DNA of 64,000 bases from Rhizobium sp. NFR03 (GTDB taxonomy: Bacteria; Pseudomonadota; Alphaproteobacteria; Rhizobiales; Rhizobiaceae). How positions within the stretch are numbered: the first letter of the stretch is position 1; each line of letters starts with the position of its first letter. Location: contig NZ_FOGR01000001.1 in NCBI RefSeq assembly GCF_900111275.1, forward strand, positions 496,001 through 560,000, given 5' to 3'. Shown piece after piece: positions 17,879-26,591 of the stretch. A program made the translations under genes and the position numbers. The notes under the pieces are model-generated. The model had not been told where the DNA came from, did not search any database, and saw only the letters and a program-made list of their open reading frames with translations.

Positions 17879-18610
17879 TCAGGCGCCGGACTTACCCGCC
17901 TCACGACCGATCCCCCGCGGCGACTCGCCGGGAGACAGAATCATTCTCCAGATCAACGCGCCAATGGCCGCCCCGACCAGAGGCGCAAACCAGAATACCC
18001 ACAACTGGTTCGTTGCGCCGTTTTCCGCAAAGAACGCCACGGCGGTCGAACGCGCAGGATTGACCGACGTATTGGTCACGGGAATCGAGATCAGATGGAT
18101 CAACGTCAGCCCGAGGCCGATGGAGATCGGCGCGAAGCCGGCAGGTGCTGCCCGCGCCGTGGCGCCCAGAATGATGATGAGGAATGCCGCCGTCAGGACG
18201 ATCTCCACCAGCAGTGCCGAGATCAGGCTATAGCCACCGGGTGAGTTTGCCCCGAAGCCGTTCGATGCGAACCCGCCGGCGATGAAATCCGGCTTACCGG
18301 CTGCGATGGCGTACAACACGACCGCTCCAGCCACGCCTCCGATGACCTGGACGAGCCAGTAGGGCAAGATCTCCTTCCAGCTGAAACGCCCGGCAATGGC
18401 GAGACCGAGAGAAACGGCCGGATTGAAATGCCCACCGGAAATGCCGCCAACCGCGTAGGCCATGGTCATGACGGTCAAACCGAAAGCCAGGGATACGCCG
18501 ACGAAACCGATGCCGAGTGCCGGGAAGCCAGCGGCGAGCACCGCGCTGCCGCAACCGCCGAAGACCAGCCAGAACGTGCCGAAAAATTCGGCCGCAAGTT
18601 TTCTGCTCAT
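17879..18610 (-). CDS. aqpZ: aquaporin Z, water channel
   Basis: The 243-residue inner membrane channel has six membrane spans and both NPA boxes, GGHFNPAVS and NTSVNPARS. The water-selective filter is of the E. coli AqpZ type: [10 protein letters not shown] supplies Phe, [12 protein letters not shown] supplies His, and Arg follows the second NPA. It therefore passes water rather than glycerol. I chose the ATG at 18610 since the protein opens [19 protein letters not shown] as in known AqpZ. It is monocistronic. Confidence 0.93.
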   Translation of the reverse strand: MSRKLAAEFFGTFWLVFGGCGSAVLAAGFPALGIGFVGVSLAFGLTVMTMAYAVGGISGGHFNPAVSLGLAIAGRFSWKEILPYWLVQVIGGVAGAVVLYAIAAGKPDFIAGGFASNGFGANSPGGYSLISALLVEIVLTAAFLIIILGATARAAPAGFAPISIGLGLTLIHLISIPVTNTSVNPARSTAVAFFAENGATNQLWVFWFAPLVGAAIGALIWRMILSPGESPRGIGREAGKSGA

Positions 18611-18995
18611 ATAAAATGCCCCTTCTAAATCAGATGTGCCGAATGAAGACGTGCGTCTTCCATCCCGGCAGCAAAGACCTGTCTCCAAGCGACAGATTTA
18701 GCAACCATTAATTATATTAGAAGAAACGAAAGTTGTAAGACGCAGCGCGAATGAACCGCTGTAAGCGACTCGGAAGACTCCGATATCCCCGCCTGTTAAC
18801 GTAGCCGTTCAAGACATCGTGGGGGTAGGAACCTCGCCTTGTCGCTCTGATCATCGCCGTAGCGCCCCAGCGCAAAACTACACGAAATCGCGATTTGACG
18901 TCGCTGACGGATCGGCTCAATGTTCGCGCATACTTCCGCAACGTCACGGCGCGTCGTCAGGCGCTCAAGCCATCCGCGCCCTCAGGGATTGCCGT
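18611..18995. other. 385-nt gene-free stretch between divergent aqpZ and msrA
   Basis: No convincing coding frame was found. The part near 18690-18740 is AT-richer and probably holds the aqpZ promoter. I see no repeats, riboswitch or recognisable operator in it. Confidence 0.5.
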
Positions 18996-19727
18996 ATGTC
19001 AAAAACCTCCCGCTCCAATCTCCGCCGCAACCTGACCGGCGGCGTCCTCGGCGCATTCGCGCTCACAGCGCTCATCATCGCCGTCACGGCCGTTCGTGCC
19101 GGTGCCGCTGAAGAAGCCGTGGTCATCCCGCCGCCAGCCATCGACGAAAAGACCTCGGCCAAGACCGAAAAGGCCGTCTTCGCAGGCGGCTGTTTCTGGG
19201 GCGTTCAAGGCGTCTTCCAGCATGTGAAGGGCGTCAGCAACGCCGTCTCCGGCTATTCCGGTGGGGCGAAGGAGACGGCTTCCTACGAAACTGTCAGCGG
19301 CGGCAAGACCGGTCATGCCGAAGCGGTCGAGGTGACGTATGATCCCGGGCAGGTGAGCTACGGGCAGCTGCTGCAAATCTTCTTCTCGGTTGCGCATAAT
19401 CCGACGCAGCTGAACTTCCAGGGGCCGGATCAGGGTACGCAGTATCGTTCTGTTGTTTTCACGCTCAGCCCCGAGCAGAAGAAGGTCGCCGACGCCTATG
19501 TCGCGCAGCTCGACCAGGCGAAGGTTTTTCCGGACAAGGTCGTGACGGAGGTTACCGACCTGAAGGGCTTTTATACCGCCGAGGCCTATCATCAGGACTT
19601 TCTGACCCTCAATCCCGATTATCCCTACATCGTCTATAATGACCTGCCGAAGATCGGGAGCCTCAAGTCGCTCTTCCCGAACGCCTATCGCGACAAGCCG
19701 GCACTGGTCTCACAAGCAAAGGGCTGA
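18996..19727 (+). CDS. msrA: peptide-methionine (S)-S-oxide reductase MsrA, exported form
   Basis: MsrA repairs methionine-S-sulfoxide. The 243-residue protein has the catalytic FAGGCFWGVQ with Cys66, HVKGVSNAVSGYSGG, and the HAEAVEVTYDP segment. An N-terminal hydrophobic stretch (about 16-36, ending VRAGA) precedes the enzyme domain, so this copy is probably secreted to, or anchored facing, the periplasm. The C-terminal region carries FYTAEAYHQDF. Longer upstream in-frame sequence looks non-coding, hence the ATG at 18996. Confidence 0.9.
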   Translation: MSKTSRSNLRRNLTGGVLGAFALTALIIAVTAVRAGAAEEAVVIPPPAIDEKTSAKTEKAVFAGGCFWGVQGVFQHVKGVSNAVSGYSGGAKETASYETVSGGKTGHAEAVEVTYDPGQVSYGQLLQIFFSVAHNPTQLNFQGPDQGTQYRSVVFTLSPEQKKVADAYVAQLDQAKVFPDKVVTEVTDLKGFYTAEAYHQDFLTLNPDYPYIVYNDLPKIGSLKSLFPNAYRDKPALVSQAKG

Positions 19728-19810
19728 TGGATTCCAGGGACTGCCGCAGCTCAAGTCTGCGGCCTATCCACCATCTCGGCACAGGCGTTGCGAAATTCCC
19801 ACAGGCCTAA

Positions 19811-19831
19811 ACATGATTGTCAACGTCATGT
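19811..19831. promoter_or_regulatory. RirA-type iron-responsive operator (IRO box)
   Basis: TGA-N9-TCA at 19814-19828 matches the rhizobial RirA box. The symmetry extends to ACATGA...TCATGT. It lies about 70 nt before the siderophore receptor start, where iron-replete repression would be expected. Confidence 0.7.
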
Positions 19832-19897
19832 TTTAGGGCTGTCATTGCGACAGAATCTTGATAGTGAAAATCATCTTTTCACCGAGAGAGTGTTCGC

Positions 19898-22075
19898 ATG
19901 CCACGCCGTTTTCCGCTTCGCTCAGCCCTTGTCACCAGCACTTCCGTCCTGGCCATCGCCCTGTCCGATATCGGCACGATGGCTTCCGCACAGGACGCAG
20001 CCACCGGCAATGCAACGGTGCTTGAGGAAATCGTCGTGACCGGCGGCAGTGGCGGCGTCATCACGGGCGAAGGCTATGTCGGAACGGCAAGCGCGACGGG
20101 CGCGAAGACGGACACGCCTTTCCTCCAGACACCACAATCCATATCCTCGGTCACCGAGGCTCAGCTTGAGGATCGCAATCCGCAATCGCTTCAGGACGCC
20201 CTCGCCTACACGCCGGGCACCCGCGTCGGTGCCTTCGGGTTCGATCCACGCTTCGACAGCTTTTCCGTCCGCGGCTTCGATGTCACCTATACAGGCATCT
20301 TCCGCGACAACCTGCGTCAGCCCGGCGCGGGATCCTCGCTGTTCAAGACGGAGCCTTACGGCCTTGAAGGCGTCTCCATTCTGCGCGGCCCCTCCTCTGC
20401 GCTCTACGGCGCATCTGGCGCTGGCGGTCTTTACAACCTCATTACCAAACGCCCGACGATCGAGCCGCTCCGCGAGATCGAGCTGCAATACGGCACCAAC
20501 CAGCGCTATCAGGGCCAGTTCGACCTCTCCGGTCCGATCAATGAGACCGACCCGGTCTACTACCGCCTGACCGGCCTTCTTCGCGATGCCGATACCGAAC
20601 AGGTTTCCGTTTCCGACGACCGCGCCTATATCGCTCCCGCAATAACGTGGAAGCCGGACGAGGACACCAAGCTCACGGTTCTCGGCGAATATTCCCGCAC
20701 CAGATCGGGTGGCACAGCCGCCTATTACAACGATCCGCTGACCGGCAAGGTTACCGACATCTTCGGCGGCAATCCCGACTTCAACGATTCCGTCCAGAAG
20801 CAGGCGCGGATCGGCTACGAGTTCGAGCACCGCCTGAACGATGTCTTCGTCTTCCGCCAGAATGCCCGCCTCTCGACCCTCAACATCGATGCGGATTATG
20901 CCTTCGCCTATGCGCCCAACGCGCTCGACCCCACCTTGCTCGATAGCAGCGCCGGCACCTTCGACGAGCGCCTGACGGCGGGCGTCATCGACAACCAGAT
21001 CGAGGCGACGTTCTCGACCGGCGCGCTGGACCACACACTCCTCGTCGGCCTCGATTTCCAGAAGCTGCGCTACCGCTCGCTCGACGGCACCGGCACGACC
21101 CCGCCGCTCGATACCGCCAATCCGAATGCCGGACGCGATGTGGATCCCATCCCCTTCTCGACCCGCACCGTTCAGGACCAGTGGCAGATCGGCACCTATG
21201 TGCAGGACCAGATCCGCTACGACGCCTGGACGCTGACGCTCGGCGGCCGCTACGACTGGGTGGATACAGACACAGACGACACACTGCTGGCGAGCGGCGA
21301 CACGACCACCACATCGCAGCGCGACAAGGCGTTCTCCGGCCGCATCGGTCTGACCTACGAGACGGATTTCGGTCTCGCGCCCTATGCGAGCTACTCCACG
21401 GCCTTTTCGCCCAATGCCGGCATCAATCAGGAGACACGCCGACCCTTCGACCCGACGGAAAGCCGTCAGCAGGAAATCGGCGTGAAGTACCTTCTGCCGG
21501 ACAGCAACACGATGCTGACCGCAGCCCTGTTCAACATCGATCAGGACAATGGCCTCTACTATGAAGTCGTCAACCTGCCGACGGGCCCTGAAAACATTCA
21601 GGTCCAACGCGGCAAGCTGCGGTCGCGCGGACTGGAACTGGAGGCGACGACCAGCCTCGACAACGGCCTGTCGCTCACCGCGTCCTATACCTACACGCAC
21701 ATGAAGATCATCGAGGGGCCGGCAGACAGCCAGGGAAATTTCGTGTCCTCGGTGCCATTGCACATGGCCTCCGTCTGGGCGAATTATGACATGCCGGAAG
21801 ACACGTTCGCACACGGTCTCGGCGTCGGCGCCGGCGCCCGTTTCATCGGATCGAGCTTTGGCAACGACATCAACACGGTCAAAAATTCGTCACGGGTTCT
21901 GTTCGATGCGGCCGTCCACTACGATTTCGCCGCAATCGACAAGAAATACGAGGGGCTGAAGCTGCAGGTCAACGCCACCAATCTCTTCGACCGGCGTGAC
22001 GCCGTCTGCTCGAGCGGCTTCTGCTATCGTGATCAGGGCCGTACCGTCATCGGCTCGCTCAAATACAGCTGGTAG
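19898..22075 (+). CDS. TonB-dependent siderophore receptor
   Basis: This 725-residue outer membrane protein imports ferric siderophores. A signal peptide ends near MASAQD (about 32). A TonB box LEEIVVTGG follows, then the plug domain with TPQSISSVTEAQLEDRNPQSLQDAL and YGLEGVSILRGPSSALYGASGAGGL, and a beta-barrel ending in the aromatic residue of SLKYSW. The layout is the FhuA/FpvA-type TIGR01783 family, commonly for hydroxamates. A RirA box is upstream. It heads an operon with an FhuF-like reductase 6 nt downstream and a binding protein. Confidence 0.92.
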   Translation: MPRRFPLRSALVTSTSVLAIALSDIGTMASAQDAATGNATVLEEIVVTGGSGGVITGEGYVGTASATGAKTDTPFLQTPQSISSVTEAQLEDRNPQSLQDALAYTPGTRVGAFGFDPRFDSFSVRGFDVTYTGIFRDNLRQPGAGSSLFKTEPYGLEGVSILRGPSSALYGASGAGGLYNLITKRPTIEPLREIELQYGTNQRYQGQFDLSGPINETDPVYYRLTGLLRDADTEQVSVSDDRAYIAPAITWKPDEDTKLTVLGEYSRTRSGGTAAYYNDPLTGKVTDIFGGNPDFNDSVQKQARIGYEFEHRLNDVFVFRQNARLSTLNIDADYAFAYAPNALDPTLLDSSAGTFDERLTAGVIDNQIEATFSTGALDHTLLVGLDFQKLRYRSLDGTGTTPPLDTANPNAGRDVDPIPFSTRTVQDQWQIGTYVQDQIRYDAWTLTLGGRYDWVDTDTDDTLLASGDTTTTSQRDKAFSGRIGLTYETDFGLAPYASYSTAFSPNAGINQETRRPFDPTESRQQEIGVKYLLPDSNTMLTAALFNIDQDNGLYYEVVNLPTGPENIQVQRGKLRSRGLELEATTSLDNGLSLTASYTYTHMKIIEGPADSQGNFVSSVPLHMASVWANYDMPEDTFAHGLGVGAGARFIGSSFGNDINTVKNSSRVLFDAAVHYDFAAIDKKYEGLKLQVNATNLFDRRDAVCSSGFCYRDQGRTVIGSLKYSW

Positions 22076-22081
22076 GCCCGG

Positions 22082-22861
22082 ATGATCCCGACACCTCCAT
22101 CATCGCCAAACGACGCTTTCCGGCCACCGGAACTGAAGTCCGTGTTCACTGGGGAGCACGCGTGGTGCGGTGAGAAGATGATGCTGTCACGGGATCTGGA
22201 AGGGGCGCTGCCCCTCGCCGGGTTCTTTTCGTCCTCCGCCTTCACCGAGGCGCTCGATCGCTATGCAGGCACCCATGGCGGCAGCGACCGGCGTGCGGTG
22301 GCCTCCATGTGGTCACTCTACTATTTCGCCGGCTTGACGATTCCCTTCATCGTCGCGCGCAGGGCCGACTACATCCTGCCGGTCGATCTCTCCAGCATGA
22401 CGATCGCGCTCGCGGAAGACGGCCTGCCGCGGGCCTTCGGGCTGGAGACCGAGGGTGACTGGAGCGAGGACGATGCAACCGATGGCGCGGATGGCTTTGT
22501 CGTGCCGCTGGTGCACCGCCACCTTGCCGCGGCAATTACGGCCATGAAAGCCGCCGCGGGCCTCGCCCCGAAACTGGCCTGGAACAACGCGGCCGTCTAT
22601 ATCGACTACGCCTTTAACGCAACAGCGCCGACGAGCGGCAGCGATGCCTGGGCATCCCGCCCGCTGTTCGAGCAGCCGGTCCTTGCGGATGGCACGGCCA
22701 ATCCCTTCCGTGGCTGTCTTCGGCACGAGCCGGTGGGCAGTGAAACCGTCTGTCGGCGCAAGGTCTGCTGCCTGCGTTACCTCCTGCCCGGCATTCCAAG
22801 CTGTGGCGCTCTTTGCGCATTGCCGAGCCAGCGTGGCGAAGGCCCGCAAAAAGGACATTAG
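22082..22861 (+). CDS. FhuF-like siderophore-iron reductase
   Basis: The 259-residue cytoplasmic protein is expected to release iron by reducing the ferric siderophore. The C-terminus carries the FhuF [2Fe-2S] motif CC-x10-C-x2-C (VCCLRYLLPGIPSCGALC). Upstream are ASMWSLYYFAGLTIPFIVAR and the FhuF-type segment around RNPFRGC-like residues. It starts 6 nt after the receptor stop and ends 5 nt before the binding-protein start, so all three are co-transcribed under the RirA box. Confidence 0.85.
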   Translation: MIPTPPSSPNDAFRPPELKSVFTGEHAWCGEKMMLSRDLEGALPLAGFFSSSAFTEALDRYAGTHGGSDRRAVASMWSLYYFAGLTIPFIVARRADYILPVDLSSMTIALAEDGLPRAFGLETEGDWSEDDATDGADGFVVPLVHRHLAAAITAMKAAAGLAPKLAWNNAAVYIDYAFNATAPTSGSDAWASRPLFEQPVLADGTANPFRGCLRHEPVGSETVCRRKVCCLRYLLPGIPSCGALCALPSQRGEGPQKGH

Positions 22862-22866
22862 GACCG

Positions 22867-23991
22867 ATGCTTTCCCGCCGCCTGTTCGCCGTTCTCGCCT
22901 GTCTCCTCTTGGCTGTGAGTGCTCTCGCGACGGGCACGTCAAGCGCTTCCACCTACCCCCTGACGGTCACCGATTCCGTCGGGCGCTCCGTGACGATCAG
23001 GGAGAAGCCGAAGGCCATCCTGCTCGGCAGCGGCTTCAACCTCGTCGCCCTCTCGCTCATCCATCCCGATCCTGTGAGCCTGCTTGCGGGATGGTCGGGG
23101 GACATGAAAGGCGACAACCCGGAAATCTATTCCGCTTTCGAGAAACGCTTTCCCGACATCGCCAAATTGCCCACCATCGGGGATGGTACCGGCGACGGTC
23201 TGTCTTTCGAGACCATCCTGTCTTTGAAGGCCGATCTTGCCATCATGGCGAACTGGCAGGCCGATACGGAACTCGGCAAGCGCGCCATCGAATATCTGGA
23301 AAGCACGGGCGTGCCCGTCATCGTGGTCGATTTCAACAGCGATGCGCTGAAAAATACGCCGTCCGCCATGCGCCTGCTCGGCACCGTCCTTGACCGCGAG
23401 GCGCAGGCGGAGGATTTCGCAACGTTCTACGAGACGCATCTTCAGCGCATTCGCGATCGCGTAGCACAAGCAACCGCCCCTGGCCCGACCGTCCTGATGG
23501 ATGCCTTCCCCAATCCGGAAAAGTGCTGCTACGCCTACGGGACCGGCGGCCTCGGCGCGTTCATCGGCCTCACCGGCAGCCGGAATATCGCGGAAGGCAA
23601 CCTGCCTGCGCAGGGCGGCATCGTCTCAACGGAATATCTGATCGCTGCCGACCCCGAGGTCTACATCGCCACGGGATCGCCCGGCGGCACCTACAGCACC
23701 TTCTCCATCGGCCCCGGGGTACCGGACGAAGAGGCCCGGCAGACGCTGACGCAGGTCGTCACGTCTCCCATCCTCGCCAACCTCAAGGGTGTGCGCGACA
23801 GACGCGTGCATGGCCTCTGGAATTTCTTCAACGCGGTACCGCTCAACATTCTCGCGGCGGAAGCCTTCGCCCGTTGGCTGCGGCCTGATATCTTCCCCGA
23901 TCTCGACCCGAAGGCAACGCTGGCCGAGATCAACAAGCGCTTCGCAGCAGTACCCTTCGAGGGCGCCTACTGGATCAGCCTGCAGAATTGA
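22867..23991 (+). CDS. siderophore ABC transporter substrate-binding protein (FecB/FhuD type)
   Basis: The 374-residue exported protein has a signal peptide (about 1-28, ending SASTYP) and a class III metal-chelate binding fold. The start of the mature protein, LTVTDSVGRSVTIREKPKAILL, is typical of Fe-siderophore binding proteins. The region PNPEKCCYAYGTGGLGAFIGLTGSRNIAE is the inter-lobe part. It should deliver ferric siderophore to an inner membrane importer, but no permease or ATPase gene follows; the next gene is on the other strand. The partner must be elsewhere. Confidence 0.85.
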   Translation: MLSRRLFAVLACLLLAVSALATGTSSASTYPLTVTDSVGRSVTIREKPKAILLGSGFNLVALSLIHPDPVSLLAGWSGDMKGDNPEIYSAFEKRFPDIAKLPTIGDGTGDGLSFETILSLKADLAIMANWQADTELGKRAIEYLESTGVPVIVVDFNSDALKNTPSAMRLLGTVLDREAQAEDFATFYETHLQRIRDRVAQATAPGPTVLMDAFPNPEKCCYAYGTGGLGAFIGLTGSRNIAEGNLPAQGGIVSTEYLIAADPEVYIATGSPGGTYSTFSIGPGVPDEEARQTLTQVVTSPILANLKGVRDRRVHGLWNFFNAVPLNILAAEAFARWLRPDIFPDLDPKATLAEINKRFAAVPFEGAYWISLQN

Positions 23992-24012
23992 CGCGGACAT
24001 GCGCCCACAAAA

Positions 24013-24040
24013 ACGCCGGCTCGGAGCATCCGGCCGGCGT
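24013..24040. terminator. hairpin between siderophore operon and DUF892 gene
   Basis: ACGCCGGC pairs with GCCGGCGT across a 12-nt loop, just after the binding-protein stop and before the convergent ferritin-like gene stop. It is a plausible two-way terminator. Confidence 0.6.
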
Positions 24041-24066
24041 CGTTGTCTCGGTCATCAGCAAAAAGC

Positions 24067-24570
24067 TTAGGCAGCCTTTGCCTTGTCCATGGCGGTGGCG
24101 TTGACGGCCTTCGACAGCTTCGTCAGGTCGGCGTCCGTCTTTTCCTCCTGCTTCAGCGTCTCATCGAGAAGCTTGACGGCTTCGTCGAGCCCGAGCAGGC
24201 CCGCCCATGTCTTCAGCGTGCCGTAGCGCGCCATCTCGTAATGCTCGACGGCCTGCGCCGTGGCCAGCAGACCGGCATCGACAGCCGGCGAACCCTTGAA
24301 CGCCTCAAGAACTTCCTCGCCTTCTTCGATGATGCCCTCGATGGCGGCACAGGTCTTGCCGGTGGCGCGCTTGCCGAAGATTTCAAAGACCTGCTGAAGG
24401 CGCTCGATCTGGCCTTCGGTCTCTTCCCGGTGCTTCTCGAAGGCTGCCTTCAACTCGGCGCTCTGCGCGCCGCGAGCCATCTTCGGCAGCGTCTTCGCAA
24501 TCTTCTTTTCAGCGTAATAGACATCCTTGAGCATGTCGTGGAACAGATCCTCGAGTGCTTTCCCTGCCAT
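24067..24570 (-). CDS. DUF892 (YciE/YciF) ferritin-like protein
   Basis: The 167-residue protein is predicted all-helical, and the YciF family has a ferritin-like four-helix bundle with a carboxylate/His metal site. Visible ligands include DVYYAEKKI near the start, KHREETEGQIERL, and VEHYEMARYGTL. Family members are induced by stress. The exact reaction is unknown. The C-terminus is Ala/Lys-rich. It is monocistronic. Confidence 0.88.
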   Translation of the reverse strand: MAGKALEDLFHDMLKDVYYAEKKIAKTLPKMARGAQSAELKAAFEKHREETEGQIERLQQVFEIFGKRATGKTCAAIEGIIEEGEEVLEAFKGSPAVDAGLLATAQAVEHYEMARYGTLKTWAGLLGLDEAVKLLDETLKQEEKTDADLTKLSKAVNATAMDKAKAA

Positions 24571-24741
24571 TGTTCTATCCTTTCGTGGATCCGCGGGACG
24601 ATGCGTCTCCGCGGTGGTTCAAATGATGTTTCTGCGGCTGAGGAACTTGGCGAGCGAACCTTTGTTCCCCTTTTGATTCACTGCACGCGCTTTGAACCCG
24701 GCTGCCCCGTTCCTATATGAAGAGGCATGGGGAGGCAGTTC

Positions 24742-25275
24742 ATGCTTTGGATTTCGCTCGCAATTGCGAGCTTTGTGGTGGTCGCGCTCGCCGTATGGGA
24801 CCAGCGGTTTCGCAAGATGGCCGAACCGGCGCTTTCGGTCCTTGTCGCCGTCGGTCTCATCAGCGCCTTCGTCGTCTGGTGGACGGATGACAACGCCCGA
24901 CCAAACGAGCCTCTGTCGCCGGTCACCGCAGACCGCCCCGTCGCCGCGATTGCGGAAAATCAGGTCCGGCTGGACAATCTGACGTTCGAAAAGAGCACCC
25001 CCGCCAGCAGCTATGTGGTGACCGGCATGATCCACAATGACAGCGCCGCATTCCTCGATTACTTCACGCTGGACGTTACGCTGGATGATTGCCCTGATGG
25101 CACCTGCCGCACGATCGGTCGCGACGATGCGCTGATCATTGCCCGCATCCCGCCGGGTCAATCCGCAGCACTTCGCACGTCCCTCGTCTTCCCTGCGCCC
25201 CGCACCGGCCCGCCCGAGACACCGCGATGGACGACGGCGATCGTGAAGATACAGTCCTCGCCAGCCGGTCCCTGA
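24742..25275 (+). CDS. membrane-anchored hypothetical protein, FxLYD-like domain
   Basis: The protein of about 177 residues has two hydrophobic segments at roughly 3-18 and 30-48 (ISLAIASFVVVALAVW and LSVLVAVGLISAFVVWW). A beta-rich soluble domain follows, with VTGMIHNDSAAFLDYFTLDVTL and IPPGQSAALRTSLVF. This pattern resembles FxLYD/DUF3426-type domains that describe modified extracytoplasmic proteins of unknown role. The ATG at 24742 has GGGGAGG 6 nt upstream and is preferred over the one at 24727. It has a CDPDGTC-like Cys pair. No function is claimed. Confidence 0.6.
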   Translation: MLWISLAIASFVVVALAVWDQRFRKMAEPALSVLVAVGLISAFVVWWTDDNARPNEPLSPVTADRPVAAIAENQVRLDNLTFEKSTPASSYVVTGMIHNDSAAFLDYFTLDVTLDDCPDGTCRTIGRDDALIIARIPPGQSAALRTSLVFPAPRTGPPETPRWTTAIVKIQSSPAGP

Positions 25276-25369
25276 GGGCGGTTGACCGTCGCCCGCTGCA
25301 AGGGTCTCGACAGTCGGCGCGAGATGACGGAAACTGACGCTAAGAGACAGCGTTGCCAGGATCATGCCC

Positions 25370-25843
25370 ATGACAGAACCGACAAATTCCGACGATCGCG
25401 ACCTCGTCATCACCCGTCACATCGATGCCACCCCTGACCTGCTGTTCCGCTGCTGGACCGAGCCGGAGCTTATCCAGCAATGGTTCGTGCCGAAACCGTG
25501 GACCATCGCGACCGCCGAGGTCGATCTGCGCGTCGGTGGCTCGAACCTTATCGTCATGAAGAGCCCGGAGGGCGAAGAGATGCCCAATCGCGGCGTCTAT
25601 CTCGAGATCGTGCAGGACCGGAAGATTGTCTTCACCGACGCCTATATCGAGGCGTGGACGCCGTCCGAGAAACCCTTCATGACCGGCATCATCACATTCG
25701 AGCCGGAGAATGATGGAACCCGCTACACGGCCCGCGTTCGCCATTGGACGAAAACCGATCGCGACGCGCACGAGCAGATGGGCTTTCACGAAGGCTGGAA
25801 CCAGTGCGCGGATCAGCTGGCGGCGCTTGCCGCCACACTCTGA
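25370..25843 (+). CDS. SRPBCC / AHSA1 domain protein
   Basis: The protein of about 157 residues has the START-like fold of the activator of Hsp90 ATPase homolog (AHSA1) group: DLVITRHIDATPDLLFRCWTEPELIQQWF at the start, a central beta region, and MGFHEGWNQCADQLAAL at the end. Such proteins bind hydrophobic ligands; many are of unknown function. In this genome type they often pair with an ArsR regulator, which is not seen here. The ATG at 25370 has better spacing from AGGA than the one at 25364. Confidence 0.85.
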   Translation: MTEPTNSDDRDLVITRHIDATPDLLFRCWTEPELIQQWFVPKPWTIATAEVDLRVGGSNLIVMKSPEGEEMPNRGVYLEIVQDRKIVFTDAYIEAWTPSEKPFMTGIITFEPENDGTRYTARVRHWTKTDRDAHEQMGFHEGWNQCADQLAALAATL

Positions 25844-25908
25844 TGCCGGGGACAGGCGGGCCAAGCCGATTGACAGCCGTTCCGCGCGCGTCATAGTGAT
25901 CCTCATCA

Positions 25909-26140
25909 AGAGGTTCTCCGGGTGCTACACCATCCAGAGAGTAAATGGGAACGTGACGGGTGGACCCAGTGCGGCACCTCAATCACGGCCGACCCCGCGA
26001 CTGTAGAGCGGTCAGGGTCTTTCATGCCGGTAACCGGTAGAAGTCACTGCGGATACGGGAAACCGGATCTGCGGGAAGGCGAGGAAGATCCGACGATGCC
26101 ATTCGGCATCAGACGCCGCGAGCCAGGACACCTGCCGATT
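25909..26140 (+). ncRNA. cobalamin riboswitch
   Basis: The leader carries the conserved blocks of the AdoCbl riboswitch: GGTGCTACACC, AATGGGAACGTG, CCGCGACTGTAGAGCGG, AAGTCACTGCGGATACGGGAA, GCGGGAAGGCGAGGA and the B12 box AGCCAGGACACCTGCC at 26121-26136. It precedes cbtB by about 65 nt. Bound cobalamin should lower cobalt-transporter expression. Confidence 0.93.
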
Positions 26141-26202
26141 GATGTCGGGCATTTCGCCCAAATGAGCGGGTCACGTCCCACGTTGCCATCACGGAGGTTG
26201 TC

Positions 26203-26379
26203 ATGGCTGTTACCAACGCATCTGGCGTTTCACTTTCCCTCAATGACCGCATGATCGCGGGTCTTCTTTCCCTGTGCATCGGGGCGTTCCTCGTATTCGG
26301 CGCGGGCCTGGCCAATTCGGCTGTGCTGCACGATACCGCGCACGACGTCCGCCACTCGTTCGGCTTCCCCTGCCACTAG
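26203..26379 (+). CDS. cbtB: cobalt transporter subunit CbtB
   Basis: This is a 58-residue small membrane protein with one transmembrane segment (about 17-38). The histidine-rich C-terminus HDTAHDVRHSFGFPCH is the diagnostic CbtB signature and probably handles Co2+. It is preceded by GGAGG, and the ORF is close behind a cobalamin riboswitch, which is the usual setting for cbtAB. CbtA follows after an unusually long gap of 212 nt. Confidence 0.92.
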   Translation: MAVTNASGVSLSLNDRMIAGLLSLCIGAFLVFGAGLANSAVLHDTAHDVRHSFGFPCH

Positions 26380-26591
26380 GCAGGACGAGCGTATCGAACC
26401 AATCTGTCGAGCAGCATACAAACGCGAGCCCGGAGACCGGGCGCTGCGCCGCTGGCCTATGGCTGATCGAGGCACGTCGCTCCTCGTCGGCGAATGTGCC
26501 GTTGCGCGATGTCGCGCCGGCAGATCGGCTTGTTCCAGACATGCACAGGACGAGAGCAGGCTGACAAAGTTCTGCTCCGAAAGGTACAACC

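Noticed and set aside
19743-19763. GCCGCAG/CTGCGGC hairpin after msrA
   Set aside because: No T run follows and the stem is short, so terminator function is not supported.
19922-21814. A 630-codon minus-strand frame opposite the TonB receptor
   Set aside because: The product is rich in Arg/Glu/Val with no domains. It mirrors the codon bias of the receptor gene, as is common in GC-rich DNA.
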